A DNA stretch of 64,000 nt from Micromonospora ureilytica (GTDB lineage: Bacteria > Actinomycetota > Actinomycetes > Mycobacteriales > Micromonosporaceae). Below the pieces are notes generated by a model. It ran no database searches. It had not been told where the DNA came from and was given only the letters and a program-made list of their open reading frames with translations. Below are positions 7,840 to 16,235 of the stretch, piece by piece. The first letter of the stretch is position 1; each line of letters begins with the position of its first letter. A program made the translations under genes and the position numbers. The DNA lies in the NCBI RefSeq assembly GCF_015751765.1, contig NZ_JADOTX010000001.1:1984001-2048000 (forward strand). Reading direction: 5' to 3'.

Positions 7840-9322
7840 CGGCCAGGGTGGCCTCGACGCCGTGCCGTTCCAACGCGGTCAGCCAGGCGATCACGTCGGC
7901 GCGGACCTCGTCGTCCTCGGCCACCTCCACCGGGATGACCTCGCGCAGAGCGAAGACCGCGTCGACAGCGCCCGTCGGGCTCTGCGCTCCGGCATCCAGC
8001 GCGGCCCGGATCGGCCCGGCCAGTGGGTCCTGGAAGGGCAGCGGCCGACCGTCGTCCGCGTACCCCAGCGCGAAGCGCAACCAGGACGCCACGACCAGCG
8101 CGCCCCAGCGCGCGGACCGCCCGGCCGCGCGCAGGTCGGCGATGGTGTGCAGGACGCGCTGCGGCAGCTTCTGGGAGCCGTCGAGGGCCACCTGGAGGGT
8201 GCGGTGGTGGATCGCCGGGTTACCGAACCGGGCGAGGGCCTGCTCGCCGTAGTCGACCACCCGGACCCCGTCCGGCGGGGTGAAGCTGGCCGCGACGTCC
8301 TCGGCGATCAGCCGGCGCAGCACGTCTCGCAGGTGCGGGATCTCCAGCGCGTCGGCGATCGTCTCCCGACCGGCCAACGCCCCGAGGTACGCGATGGCCG
8401 AGTGCACGCCGTTGAGGGCGCGCAACTTCAACCGCTCCCACGGGCCGGCGTCGTCGGTGAGCACCGCGCCGGCGAACTCCCAGCCCGGTCGTCCACCGGG
8501 GAAGTCGTCCTCGATCACCCACTGCGCGTACGGCTCGGCGGCCACCGCCGCCAGGTCGGTCACGCCGAGCGCCCGGCGGGCCGCCTCGATCGTCTCCGGG
8601 GTGCTGGCCGGCACGATCCGGTCCACCATGGTGCCCGGGCAGGTGACGTTGCCGGCCACCCACTCGACCAGCCCGGCGGGCACACCGCCGGCGCGGCCGA
8701 CCGCCTGGTCGAGCATGCCGCGCAGCCGCCGACCGTTGGCCGGCAGGTTGTCGCAGCTCACCAGGGCCACCGGCCCGGCGTCCGCGGCGGCCCGGGCGGC
8801 CAACCCGCGCAGCAGCAGCCCCGGCACCGTGGTCGGCGCTGCGCCGCCGGCCAGGTCCGCGGCGAGCGCCGAGTCCGGGGACAGCTGGCCGGTCACCGGG
8901 TCGAGTTGGTACGCCTTCTCGGTGACGGTCAGGGTCACCACCCGGACCGCCGGGTCGGCGAGCAGCGCCACCACGGCGTCCGGGTCGCTGGGCGCGTGCC
9001 GTACGCCGCTGAGGGCGCCCACCACCCGGGTGGCACTGCCGGCGGCGGAGAGCGCGCTGACGCTGAAGAGGTTGTCCTGCGCGGCGATCGCCTCGACCAC
9101 GGCGGAGCTGCGCGGGGCGACGGCCACGATGCCCCAGTCACCGCCGGCCGCGCCGACCGCCGCCTCGGTGTAGACGGCCTGGTGGGCCCGGTGGAACGCG
9201 CCCAACCCCAGGTGTACGACGCCGGTCGGCACGGTGCCCGGCCGGATCAGCGGGCGGGCCTCGGCGGGCAGCCGGCGCAGCATGCCCAGGCCGAGCCGGG
9301 AGGCCCCGACGGTCACCGCCAT
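7829..9322 (-). CDS. uxuB: Mannitol dehydrogenase family protein, probable fructuronate reductase
   Basis: A 497-residue polyol/sugar-acid dehydrogenase of the long-chain mannitol dehydrogenase family (UxuB, UxaB, MtlD). It shows the N-terminal VVHLGLGAFHRAHQAVY nucleotide-binding segment, SCDNLPANG, and the catalytic signature KLRALNGVHSAIAYLG with conserved Lys, Asn and His. The start at ATG 9322 overlaps the upstream dehydratase by 10 bases; a much longer open frame upstream is a shadow of that gene. Beside glucuronate isomerase the likely reaction is D-fructuronate to D-mannonate with NADH. The gene symbol rests on that context; a mannitol or tagaturonate substrate is possible. Confidence 0.75.
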   Translation of the reverse strand: MAVTVGASRLGLGMLRRLPAEARPLIRPGTVPTGVVHLGLGAFHRAHQAVYTEAAVGAAGGDWGIVAVAPRSSAVVEAIAAQDNLFSVSALSAAGSATRVVGALSGVRHAPSDPDAVVALLADPAVRVVTLTVTEKAYQLDPVTGQLSPDSALAADLAGGAAPTTVPGLLLRGLAARAAADAGPVALVSCDNLPANGRRLRGMLDQAVGRAGGVPAGLVEWVAGNVTCPGTMVDRIVPASTPETIEAARRALGVTDLAAVAAEPYAQWVIEDDFPGGRPGWEFAGAVLTDDAGPWERLKLRALNGVHSAIAYLGALAGRETIADALEIPHLRDVLRRLIAEDVAASFTPPDGVRVVDYGEQALARFGNPAIHHRTLQVALDGSQKLPQRVLHTIADLRAAGRSARWGALVVASWLRFALGYADDGRPLPFQDPLAGPIRAALDAGAQSPTGAVDAVFALREVIPVEVAEDDEVRADVIAWLTALERHGVEATLAGAR

Positions 9323-10617
9323 GCCGGACCGTCCGGGAAGCGGAACTCGGCGATCGAGGCGGGCTTCATGGTGGCGCTGTAACCGGGCCGCTCGGGCAGC
9401 AGGTAGCGGCCACCGCGGGTCCGTACCGGATCGACGAAGTGTTCGTGCAGGTGGTCGACGTACTCGATCATCCGACCGTCCAACCCGGTGCCCACCCGCA
9501 GGTAGTCGAAGATCGCCAGGTGCTGGACGTACTCGCAGAGGCCCACGCCGCCGGCGTGCGGGCAGACCGGTACGCCGAACTTCGCCGCCAACAGCAGCTC
9601 GGCCAGGACCTCGTTGACGCCACCGACCCGGCAGGCGTCGATCTGCATGACGCCGATCGCCTCGGCCTGGAGCAACTGTTTGAAGATCACCCGGTTGGCG
9701 GCCACCTCGCCGGTGGCGACCCGGCAGCGGCCGGCGGTCAGCTCGCTCACCGCTCGGGCGATCCGGGCGTGCCCGAGGATGTCGTCGGCGTGGGTGGGCT
9801 CCTCGATCCAGTACGGGTCCACCTCGGCCAGCGTCGCCATCGCGGTGATCGCCTCGTCGACGTCCCAGACCTGGTTGGCGTCCATCATCAACAGCGCGTC
9901 CGGGCCGATCTCCTCCCGGATGATCCGGGCCCGCCGCAGGTCGTCGGCGAGCGGGCCGCCGACCTTCATCTTCATCGCCCGCCAGCCGTCGGCGTACGCC
10001 TGCCGGGTCAGTGCCCGCACCTTGTCGTCGGGGTAGCCGAGCCACCCGACCGAGGTGGTGTACGACGGGAAGCCACTCTGCTCCAGCTCCGCGAGCCGAC
10101 CGTCCCAGCCGATCAGTCCCTTGTCCAGGATGGCCGCCGCCTCGTCCGGGGTGAGGGCGTCGGTGATGTGCTTGAAGTCGACGCTGGCCACCAGGTCGTC
10201 GGTAGGTAGCTCGGCGAGGAAGCGCCACATCGGCTTGCCGGCCAGTGTGGCCCGCAGGTCCCACACCGCGTTGACCAGCGCGCCGGTCGCCATGTGGATG
10301 ACGCCCTTCTCCGGGCCCAGCCAGCGCAGCTGCACGTCGGCGCTGAGCGAGCGCCAGAACGCCACCGGCTCGGCGGTGATCTCCTCGATGGTGCGTCCCC
10401 GCACGTGGTGCGCCAGGGCGCGCACCGCCGCGCAGGTGATCTCGTTGCCCCGGCCGTTGGTGAAGGTGAACCCGGCACCGGTCGGGCCGGCGTCGGTGCC
10501 CAGCTCCACGTACGTCGCCGAGTAGTCACCCCGGTTGATCGCGTCGGAGCCGTCGCCCCGGGCGGCGGTCGGGAACCGCACGTCGTGCACCTCGACGGAG
10601 GTGATGGTGACCGTCAC
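9313..10617 (-). CDS. Enolase-superfamily sugar-acid dehydratase, L-fuconate dehydratase-like
   Basis: A 434-residue mandelate-racemase/enolase superfamily enzyme. AMKMKVGG holds the catalytic KxK base, MMDANQVWDVDEA and WIEEPTHADD supply metal ligands, and PHAGGVGLCEYVQHL carries the second catalytic base typical of L-fuconate dehydratase (FucD). These enzymes remove water to give 2-keto-3-deoxy acids. In this hexuronate-type operon it could act on L-fuconate, D-mannonate or a related acid, so no gene symbol is given. The start is GTG 10617. It overlaps a duplicated copy of the uxaC end, described separately. It is translationally coupled to the reductase downstream. Confidence 0.8.
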   Translation of the reverse strand: MTVTITSVEVHDVRFPTAARGDGSDAINRGDYSATYVELGTDAGPTGAGFTFTNGRGNEITCAAVRALAHHVRGRTIEEITAEPVAFWRSLSADVQLRWLGPEKGVIHMATGALVNAVWDLRATLAGKPMWRFLAELPTDDLVASVDFKHITDALTPDEAAAILDKGLIGWDGRLAELEQSGFPSYTTSVGWLGYPDDKVRALTRQAYADGWRAMKMKVGGPLADDLRRARIIREEIGPDALLMMDANQVWDVDEAITAMATLAEVDPYWIEEPTHADDILGHARIARAVSELTAGRCRVATGEVAANRVIFKQLLQAEAIGVMQIDACRVGGVNEVLAELLLAAKFGVPVCPHAGGVGLCEYVQHLAIFDYLRVGTGLDGRMIEYVDHLHEHFVDPVRTRGGRYLLPERPGYSATMKPASIAEFRFPDGPAWR

Positions 10618-10692
10618 TGAGCCTGCCTTTCGTTCGCGACTGCGGGGCTCCGCTGCGCTGCACTCCTCGCGCTCACCGTCACTGAGCCTGCC
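10610..10692. repeat. 18-bp direct repeat flanking a 47-bp insert at the uxaC/dehydratase junction
   Basis: The 18-mer ACCGTCACTGAGCCTGCC occurs at 10610-10627 and again at 10675-10692. On the coding strand each copy contains the uxaC-type ending CAGTGA and the overlapping GTG of the next gene. The 47 bases between them (10628-10674) form an arginine/serine-like, CGC/CTG-rich stretch that looks like a short intergenic repeat. The arrangement suggests an insertion that duplicated a former stop/start overlap. Confidence 0.7.
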
Positions 10693-12112
10693 CTCCGAAG
10701 TTGAAGACCCGCTTGGGCAGCCGGTACGCCAGGTCGACGATGGTCTCGGCGGCCTCGTCCATCGGCAGCCGGTGCTCGGCGACCAGCCGGGCCAGGAAGC
10801 CGGCGTCCACCCGCCGCGCCACGTCGTGGCGTACCGGGATGGAGCAGAACGCCCTGGTGTCGTCGACGAACCCGGTGGTGTTGTAGAAGCCGGCGGTCTC
10901 GGTGACCGTCTCCCGGAACCGGCGCAGCACCTCCGGGGAGTCCAGGAACCACCAGGGCGCGCCGAGCAGCAGCGCGGCGTACCCGCCCGCGAGGGGCGCC
11001 AGCTCGCGGGTGAAGGTGTCCTCGTCGAGGGTGTAGAGCACCACCCGCAGCCGGGGGTCGTTGCCGTAGCGCTCCAGCAGCGGGGCGAGCGCGTGCACGT
11101 ACTCGGTGGCCTGCGGGATGTCGCCGCCGACGTCGCGACCGTGCCGGGCGTGCAACCACCGGTTGTGGTTGCGCACCGCGCCGGGGTGCAGCTGCATGAC
11201 CAGGCCGTCGTCGAGCGACATCCGGGCGAACTCCACGAGCATGTGCGCCCGGAACGCCTCCGCGTCGGCGGCGTCGGCCTCGCCGCGCCGACCCCGGTCG
11301 TAGAGCCGCTCGGCCTCGGCCGGGGTCAGGTCCAGGGTGCGCGCGGTGGGGTGGCCGTGGTCGGAGGAGGTCGCGCCGGCGGCGATGAACGCGGCACGTC
11401 GGGCCCGCAGCGCGCCCAGGTAGCCGGCGTACGTGCCGGTGTCCTCGCCGGCCCGGTCGCCGAGACGGTCCACGTTCGTCGACCAGCCCTCGAACTCCAT
11501 GTCCACCACGTCGTCCGGGCGGAACGTGGTGACCACCCGGCCGCCCGGCCCGCCCCACCCGTCGGCGGCGAGCTTGGCGTGCTGCGCGAGGTCGTCCAGC
11601 GGCGACTCGGTGGTCGCCAGGACCTCGATGCCGAACCGCTCGAACAGCGCCCGGGGCCGGAAGTCCGGCTCGGCGAGCCGGGCCGCGATCTCGTCGTAGA
11701 GGGCGTCGGCGGTGCTCGGGCCGAGCGGGGTGTGCACCCCGAACACGGTGCGGAAGGTCTGCTCCAGCCAGAGTCGCGACGGGGTGCCCCGAAACAGGTG
11801 CCAGTGCGCGGCGAAGCGTCGCCAGATCACCCGGCCGTCGGTCTCCACCGGGCTGCCGTCGCGGGTGGGCACCCCCAGATCCCCCGGGGGTACGCCCTGA
11901 CTGAGCAGCATCCGGGTCAGGTAGTGGTCGGGCACGATGAGCAGCTGCGCCGGATCCGGGAAGGGGCGGTCCTCGGCGAGCAGGGCCGGGTCGACGTGCC
12001 CGTGCGGAGAGATGATGGGTTGCTCCGCCGCCAGGGCGTACAGCTCCCGGGCCAGCGCGCGTTGGCCCGGTTCGGGTGGCAGGAGCAGGTCGGTGTGGTC
12101 GAACGTGGGCAC
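10679..12112 (-). CDS. uxaC: Glucuronate isomerase
   Basis: A 477-residue member of the UxaC family (amidohydrolase-like barrel). It interconverts D-glucuronate and D-fructuronate (and D-galacturonate and D-tagaturonate), the first intracellular step of hexuronate breakdown. Characteristic segments include PIISPHGHVDPALLAED near the N-terminus with the metal-binding HGH, QLHPGAVRNHNRWL, and the family ending LAYRLPKRVFNFG. Length fits the family (about 470). It follows the first Gfo/Idh gene by 25 bases in the leftward operon and should be controlled by the divergent LacI. This is the most specific enzyme in the locus and anchors the pathway assignment. Confidence 0.92.
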   Translation of the reverse strand: MPTFDHTDLLLPPEPGQRALARELYALAAEQPIISPHGHVDPALLAEDRPFPDPAQLLIVPDHYLTRMLLSQGVPPGDLGVPTRDGSPVETDGRVIWRRFAAHWHLFRGTPSRLWLEQTFRTVFGVHTPLGPSTADALYDEIAARLAEPDFRPRALFERFGIEVLATTESPLDDLAQHAKLAADGWGGPGGRVVTTFRPDDVVDMEFEGWSTNVDRLGDRAGEDTGTYAGYLGALRARRAAFIAAGATSSDHGHPTARTLDLTPAEAERLYDRGRRGEADAADAEAFRAHMLVEFARMSLDDGLVMQLHPGAVRNHNRWLHARHGRDVGGDIPQATEYVHALAPLLERYGNDPRLRVVLYTLDEDTFTRELAPLAGGYAALLLGAPWWFLDSPEVLRRFRETVTETAGFYNTTGFVDDTRAFCSIPVRHDVARRVDAGFLARLVAEHRLPMDEAAETIVDLAYRLPKRVFNFGGQAQ

Positions 12113-12137
12113 GGGGTGGGGCTCCTCGTCTCCTGTG

Positions 12138-13466
12138 TCAGCGGGGGGTGAGCAGGTCGGCGACGCGCACGGGTTGACCGGTCTCGAAGGACCTGTTGGC
12201 GGCCAGGCCGGTGAGCAGGGCCAACGCGCCGTCGTCGGCGGTCGCGGCGCGGCCCAGCGGGTCGGGTTGACCGCCGAGGAGCACCCCTGTCATCCGGGCG
12301 TCCGCGCCACCGTGCCCGTGCCGACTGCGGCCCTCCACCGGGATCTGCCGGGGCGGGGCCCAGAACGGGCGCACTGTCAGCGTCGCACCTCCGCCCTCGA
12401 TCGGCGCCTCGGCGCCGTGCAGGGCGGCGCCCTTGACCGCGCCGGCGGTGCCCCGGTCGACGAAGTCGTTCTCGGCCACGTCCAGCTCCAGTCGGCCCCG
12501 GCTGCCGTTGACCATCACCCGGTAGCCCTCCCAGGGCGCGTACGCGGTGAGGTGGTAGGTCATCGTGGCGCCTGTGGAGTAGCGGGCCAGCACCGCCATG
12601 TCGTCCTCGATGCTCACCCCGGGCGCGAAGACGTTGCGGTCGCGCTGGTAGCCGTCCTCGGCCTCGGCGTCGAGGTACAACTCGCGCAGCCGAGGGTGCG
12701 CGTCCAGCCGCAGCGCGAACGGGTCGTCGGCGGCGGCGGGGGAGCCGTGCGCCCTGTCGTAGTCGCGGGCGTAGCCGTGCCGCCGACCGTCCTCGCCGTA
12801 GAAGAAGAGTCGGCCGGCCGCGTACACCTCGACGGGTGTGGCGGCCAGCCACCAGTTGACCAGGTCGAAGTGGTGGCTGGCCTTGTGCACCATCAGCCCA
12901 CCGGAGCTGGCCTTGTCGCGGTGCCAGCGGCGGAAGTAGTCGGCGCCGTGGCGGACGTCGAGCAGCCACTCGAAGTGCACCGAGCCGATCTCGCCGACCG
13001 CGCCCTCGGCGAGCAGCCGGCGAACCTGTTCGTGCAGCGGGTTGTAGCGGTAGTTGAAGGCGACAGTGACCCGGCCGCCGGTCTCGGTCACCGTGTCGAG
13101 GATCCGCCGGCAGCGGGCCGCGTCCACTGTCATCGGCTTTTCGGTGACGACCTCGCGGCCGGCGCGCAGCGCGGCCACCACGTACTCGTCGTGAGTGACG
13201 TCCACGCTGGTGACCAGGACGACGTCGACGCGTTCGGAGTCCAGCATGGCCTTGAAGTCACCGGCCGGGTACGTCGGCACCGGGCGATGCCCCAGCTCGC
13301 CCAGCCATCGGTTGTGCGCGTTCATCCGGGCCTGGTTGATGTCGGCGAAGGCGACCAGCTCGGTGGTGTCGGCGTGGTCGAGCACCAGCGCCCGGACGAA
13401 CATCTCCGCCCGCGCGCCGGTGCCCACGACGGCGTACCGGACCCGTCCGGCGGCTCTAGGTGACAT
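12138..13466 (-). CDS. Gfo/Idh/MocA-family oxidoreductase (operon start)
   Basis: A 442-residue NAD(P)-binding dehydrogenase. The N-terminal YAVVGTGARAEMF is the Rossmann loop, and REVVTEKPMTVDAARC contains the EKP motif. FNYRYNPLHEQVRRLLAEG and DKASSGGLMVHKASHHFDL are typical of the larger members acting on sugars or glycosides. It is the first gene of the leftward operon, directly downstream of the LacI-type operator at 13487-13500. It shares little with the second family member at the operon end, so it is probably not a recent duplicate. A likely role is oxidation or epimerisation of an imported sugar acid or its glycoside. Confidence 0.85.
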   Translation of the reverse strand: MSPRAAGRVRYAVVGTGARAEMFVRALVLDHADTTELVAFADINQARMNAHNRWLGELGHRPVPTYPAGDFKAMLDSERVDVVLVTSVDVTHDEYVVAALRAGREVVTEKPMTVDAARCRRILDTVTETGGRVTVAFNYRYNPLHEQVRRLLAEGAVGEIGSVHFEWLLDVRHGADYFRRWHRDKASSGGLMVHKASHHFDLVNWWLAATPVEVYAAGRLFFYGEDGRRHGYARDYDRAHGSPAAADDPFALRLDAHPRLRELYLDAEAEDGYQRDRNVFAPGVSIEDDMAVLARYSTGATMTYHLTAYAPWEGYRVMVNGSRGRLELDVAENDFVDRGTAGAVKGAALHGAEAPIEGGGATLTVRPFWAPPRQIPVEGRSRHGHGGADARMTGVLLGGQPDPLGRAATADDGALALLTGLAANRSFETGQPVRVADLLTPR

Positions 13467-13486
13467 GCGGTCGCCTCTCGGGGGGC

Positions 13487-13500
13487 TGCAAAGGTTTGCA
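13487..13500. promoter_or_regulatory. LacI-type operator in the leftward operon leader
   Basis: The perfect 14-base palindrome TGCAAAGGTTTGCA lies 20 bases upstream of the first leftward gene. It shares GCAA and TTTGC half-sites with the second palindrome at 13639-13650. This spacing fits repression by the divergent LacI protein. Confidence 0.7.
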
Positions 13501-13627
13501 ATGAAGTAATCACGATCGATCCGATCGCGTCAACGACGACAGCGGTATCGGCGTTATATGTCAGCGTTTGGGGGGCCGCAGATCACCAAGGGGAGTGTGG
13601 GTGCAACGAAGCCGTAACCATTGACCG

Positions 13628-13656
13628 TTGACACTGGCGCAACCGTTTGCATTAAT
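13628..13656 (+). promoter_or_regulatory. lacI promoter with embedded operator
   Basis: A consensus -35 TTGACA (13628-13633) is followed after 17 bases by ATTAAT (13651-13656) as a -10. The palindrome GCAACCGTTTGC (13639-13650) fills the spacer, so a bound LacI protein would block RNA polymerase and autoregulate. Transcription would start near 13663, giving a leader of about 40 bases before GTG 13703. Confidence 0.7.
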
Positions 13657-13702
13657 GGGCCACACCCACGTGACCGCCACCACATCGGACGAAGGGGCCG
13701 CC

Positions 13703-14833
13703 GTGCCAGTCACCATCCGGGACGTCGCCCGGGCGTCCGGTGTGCACATCTCCACCGTGTCCCGCACCTTCTCCGCACCGCACCTGGTCAACCCGGAGAC
13801 CCGGGTCCGGGTGCTGGCGTGCGCGGAGGATCTGGGGTACCGGCCGAACCGCGCCGCCCGGGCCCTGATCACCGGGCGGACGCACAACATCGGGCTGATC
13901 ATCGCGGACATCGCGAACCCGTTCTTCCCGCCGCTGATCAAGGCGGCGGAAAGTCAGGCCCGGCACCGCGACTACCACGTCTTCGTGGCCGACACCAACG
14001 AGGACCCGACCGCCGAGGAAGAACTGGTCCACGCGCTGGCCAAGCAGGTGGACGGGGTGCTGTTGTGCAGCCCTCGGATGAGCAACAGCCTGATCGAGCA
14101 GCTCAGCCGCGAGGTGCCGCTGGTGGTGGTGAACCGCCAGGTGACCGGCCTGCCCTGCGTGCTGATGGACGTCGGGCAGGGCGCCCGCTCGGCGATCGAG
14201 CACCTGGTCGGCCTGGGGCACCGCAGCATCGCGCTGCTCGGTGGCCCGCGCAGCTCGTGGACCAACCGGGAGATGCGCCGTGCCGCCGGCGCGGCTGCCC
14301 GAGCCGGCGGCGCGGAGCTGACAGTGCTCGGCCCCAACGCGCCCACCGAGGTCGGCGGCTCCGCCGTTGCCGAGCAGGTGCGACGCAGCGGCGTGTCGGC
14401 AGTGCTCGCCTACAACGACCTGATGGCGATCGGCCTGATCGAAGGGCTGGACGCGCTCGGGGTCCGGGTGCCGCAGGAAGTGAGCGTCGTCGGAGTCGAC
14501 GACATCACCCTGAGCCGGCTGACCCGACCCAAACTGACGACGGTGGCCACACCCACCGGGGCCGCCGGCCGGACGGCCGTCGACATGCTGCTGCAACAGG
14601 ACATCGAGTCACCGCGCAACGCGCGGGGGTCCGGTGCCGGCACGGCGCTCGGCGTCCGTCGTACCACCGCACAGGTAATGCTCCAGACCGACCTGGTCAT
14701 CCGCGACTCGACCGGCCCGGGCCCGTACGCCCGACCGGCACGTCCCCTGGCCGCACCGCGTGGCCCGGGCCCGCATTGCCCTGCGGGCCCGGGCATCCCG
14801 ACTGCGGCCACCGGTGACGCCGTCGCCTCCTAA
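13703..14833 (+). CDS. LacI-family repressor of the sugar-acid locus
   Basis: A 376-residue LacI/GalR regulator. The N-terminal helix-turn-helix reads VTIRDVARASGVHISTVSRT, followed by a periplasmic-binding-protein-like sensor domain with NIGLIIADIANPFFPPLIKA and VVGVDDITLSRL. The start GTG 13703 is preceded by GAAGGGG and fits the promoter above; upstream in-frame ATG 13655 would sit in the -10 box. The last 50 residues form an unusual Pro/Gly/Ala-rich extension beyond the normal end of the family. It probably represses both the leftward catabolic operon and its own operon with the transporter, releasing on binding a sugar-acid inducer. Confidence 0.88.
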   Translation: MPVTIRDVARASGVHISTVSRTFSAPHLVNPETRVRVLACAEDLGYRPNRAARALITGRTHNIGLIIADIANPFFPPLIKAAESQARHRDYHVFVADTNEDPTAEEELVHALAKQVDGVLLCSPRMSNSLIEQLSREVPLVVVNRQVTGLPCVLMDVGQGARSAIEHLVGLGHRSIALLGGPRSSWTNREMRRAAGAAARAGGAELTVLGPNAPTEVGGSAVAEQVRRSGVSAVLAYNDLMAIGLIEGLDALGVRVPQEVSVVGVDDITLSRLTRPKLTTVATPTGAAGRTAVDMLLQQDIESPRNARGSGAGTALGVRRTTAQVMLQTDLVIRDSTGPGPYARPARPLAAPRGPGPHCPAGPGIPTAATGDAVAS

Positions 14834-14852
14834 TGCCGAGGAGTGAGCGCAC

Positions 14853-16199
14853 ATGCACCCCGCAACGCCCCCCACCACTGACGCGCCCGTCGGGCGCGCC
14901 CACCGTACCCCGCTGCCTCGGCGGCACCTGCTCCGTGGCCTGCTCGCCGTGACGGTCGCCGCACCGCTGATGTTCGGCGCCGCCGCCTGCGGAGACGACG
15001 GCGGAGCCGCCGATCCGAACGCGCCGGTCAAGCTCTCCATCTTCTGGTGGGGCGGCGACGCCCGGGCCAAGCTGACCGAGGACGCGCTGGCCCTCTACAC
15101 CAAGAAGCACCCGAACGTGACCTTCGAAACGACCTGGCAGGCCAACCAGGGCTACTTCGACAAGCTGGCGACGCTCACCGCCGGCGGCAACCCGCCGGAC
15201 CTGTTCCAGATCGACGACAACTACCTCGCCGAGTACGCGGCCCGCAACACCACGCTCGACCTGACCTCCTACCAGGAGTCCGGAAAGCTGGACACCTCCA
15301 AGTTCCCCAAGAGCCTCTGGCAGTACGGCGTCGTCGACGGCAAGCTCGCCGGCCTGGCCGCCGGGGAGAACACCCAGGGTCTGGTCTACAACAAGACGCT
15401 GCTGACCAAGCACAACCTGCCCGAGCCGACCACCGGGATGAGCTGGGAGCAGCACATCGCCTGGGCCGAGCAGGTCACCGCCACGACCAAGGTGCCCGGC
15501 ACCCAGGACCCGAGCGCCGACTACAAGGCGCTCTGGGTCTGGCTGCGCCAACAGGGCAAGGACCTCTACAAGGGCAAGGAGTTGGGCTTCACCGCCGAGG
15601 ACGTGACGAAGTGGTTCGAGCTGTGGAAGGGCGCCCGGGACCGCAAGGCCACCCCGACCGCGGACGTCATCCACGAGGGCAACTCCAGCGACGTCACCAA
15701 GCAGCTGGTGGTCACCGGCAAGTCGGCGACCTCGTGGGTCTGGGCCAACCAGATGCCGGACCTGAAGAAGAACACCAAGGACGAGCTGGGCGTGATCGCC
15801 TACCCCGGTGACCCCAGCGCGCAGTGGGCCCGGGCCTCGATGTACTGGTCGGTGTTCAAGGGCAGCAAGAACAAGGACGTCGCGATCGACGTGATCAATT
15901 TCCTGAACAACGACCTGGAGGCGGTCAAGCTGCTCGGCACCGACCGCGGCCTGCCGTCCAACCTGGACCTGCGCCGGGTGGTCAGCGACGACACCACCGA
16001 CCCGGCCATGAAGCAGTCCATCGCCGTCGAGGCGGAGCTGACCCAGAAGTTCGGCGAGTCGCCCCAGGTGCCGATCAAGGGGCACAGCAAGGTGAAGTCC
16101 GAGCTGATCAAGGCCGCCGAGAACGCGCAGTACGGCCGGGCCACCCCCGCCGAGGCCGCCGCCCAGTTCGTCGAGGCGTGCAAGTCCGCCATCGCCTGA
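14853..16199 (+). CDS. ABC transporter sugar-binding lipoprotein
   Basis: A 448-residue family 1 extracellular solute-binding protein. The N-terminus has a charged stretch, a hydrophobic segment and the lipobox FGAAAC, so the mature protein is lipid-anchored outside the membrane. The mature chain begins KLSIFWWGGDARAKL and includes TAGGNPPDLFQIDDNYLAEY, both typical of carbohydrate-binding members. It follows lacI by 19 bases, with GAGG upstream of the ATG, and leads into two permease genes. No ATPase gene is nearby, so a shared MsiK-type ATPase elsewhere in the genome is expected, as in other actinobacterial sugar systems. The ligand is presumably an oligo- or mono-uronide. Confidence 0.9.
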   Translation: MHPATPPTTDAPVGRAHRTPLPRRHLLRGLLAVTVAAPLMFGAAACGDDGGAADPNAPVKLSIFWWGGDARAKLTEDALALYTKKHPNVTFETTWQANQGYFDKLATLTAGGNPPDLFQIDDNYLAEYAARNTTLDLTSYQESGKLDTSKFPKSLWQYGVVDGKLAGLAAGENTQGLVYNKTLLTKHNLPEPTTGMSWEQHIAWAEQVTATTKVPGTQDPSADYKALWVWLRQQGKDLYKGKELGFTAEDVTKWFELWKGARDRKATPTADVIHEGNSSDVTKQLVVTGKSATSWVWANQMPDLKKNTKDELGVIAYPGDPSAQWARASMYWSVFKGSKNKDVAIDVINFLNNDLEAVKLLGTDRGLPSNLDLRRVVSDDTTDPAMKQSIAVEAELTQKFGESPQVPIKGHSKVKSELIKAAENAQYGRATPAEAAAQFVEACKSAIA

Positions 16200-16235
16200 C
16201 GCCGTCAAGGTCTGTGTCGAAGAGAGGAGCTGTTC

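Noticed and set aside
5765..9382. Several long rightward frames opposite the sugar-acid operon
   Set aside because: They are reverse-frame shadows of GC-rich coding sequence; composition is Arg/Gly/Val-rich without domains, while the leftward frames match families.
9323..10264. Long leftward frame extending the fructuronate-reductase gene by 314 codons
   Set aside because: The extension is Arg/Gly/Pro-rich and lies antiparallel in frame to the well-supported dehydratase gene; the reductase has a normal start at 9322.
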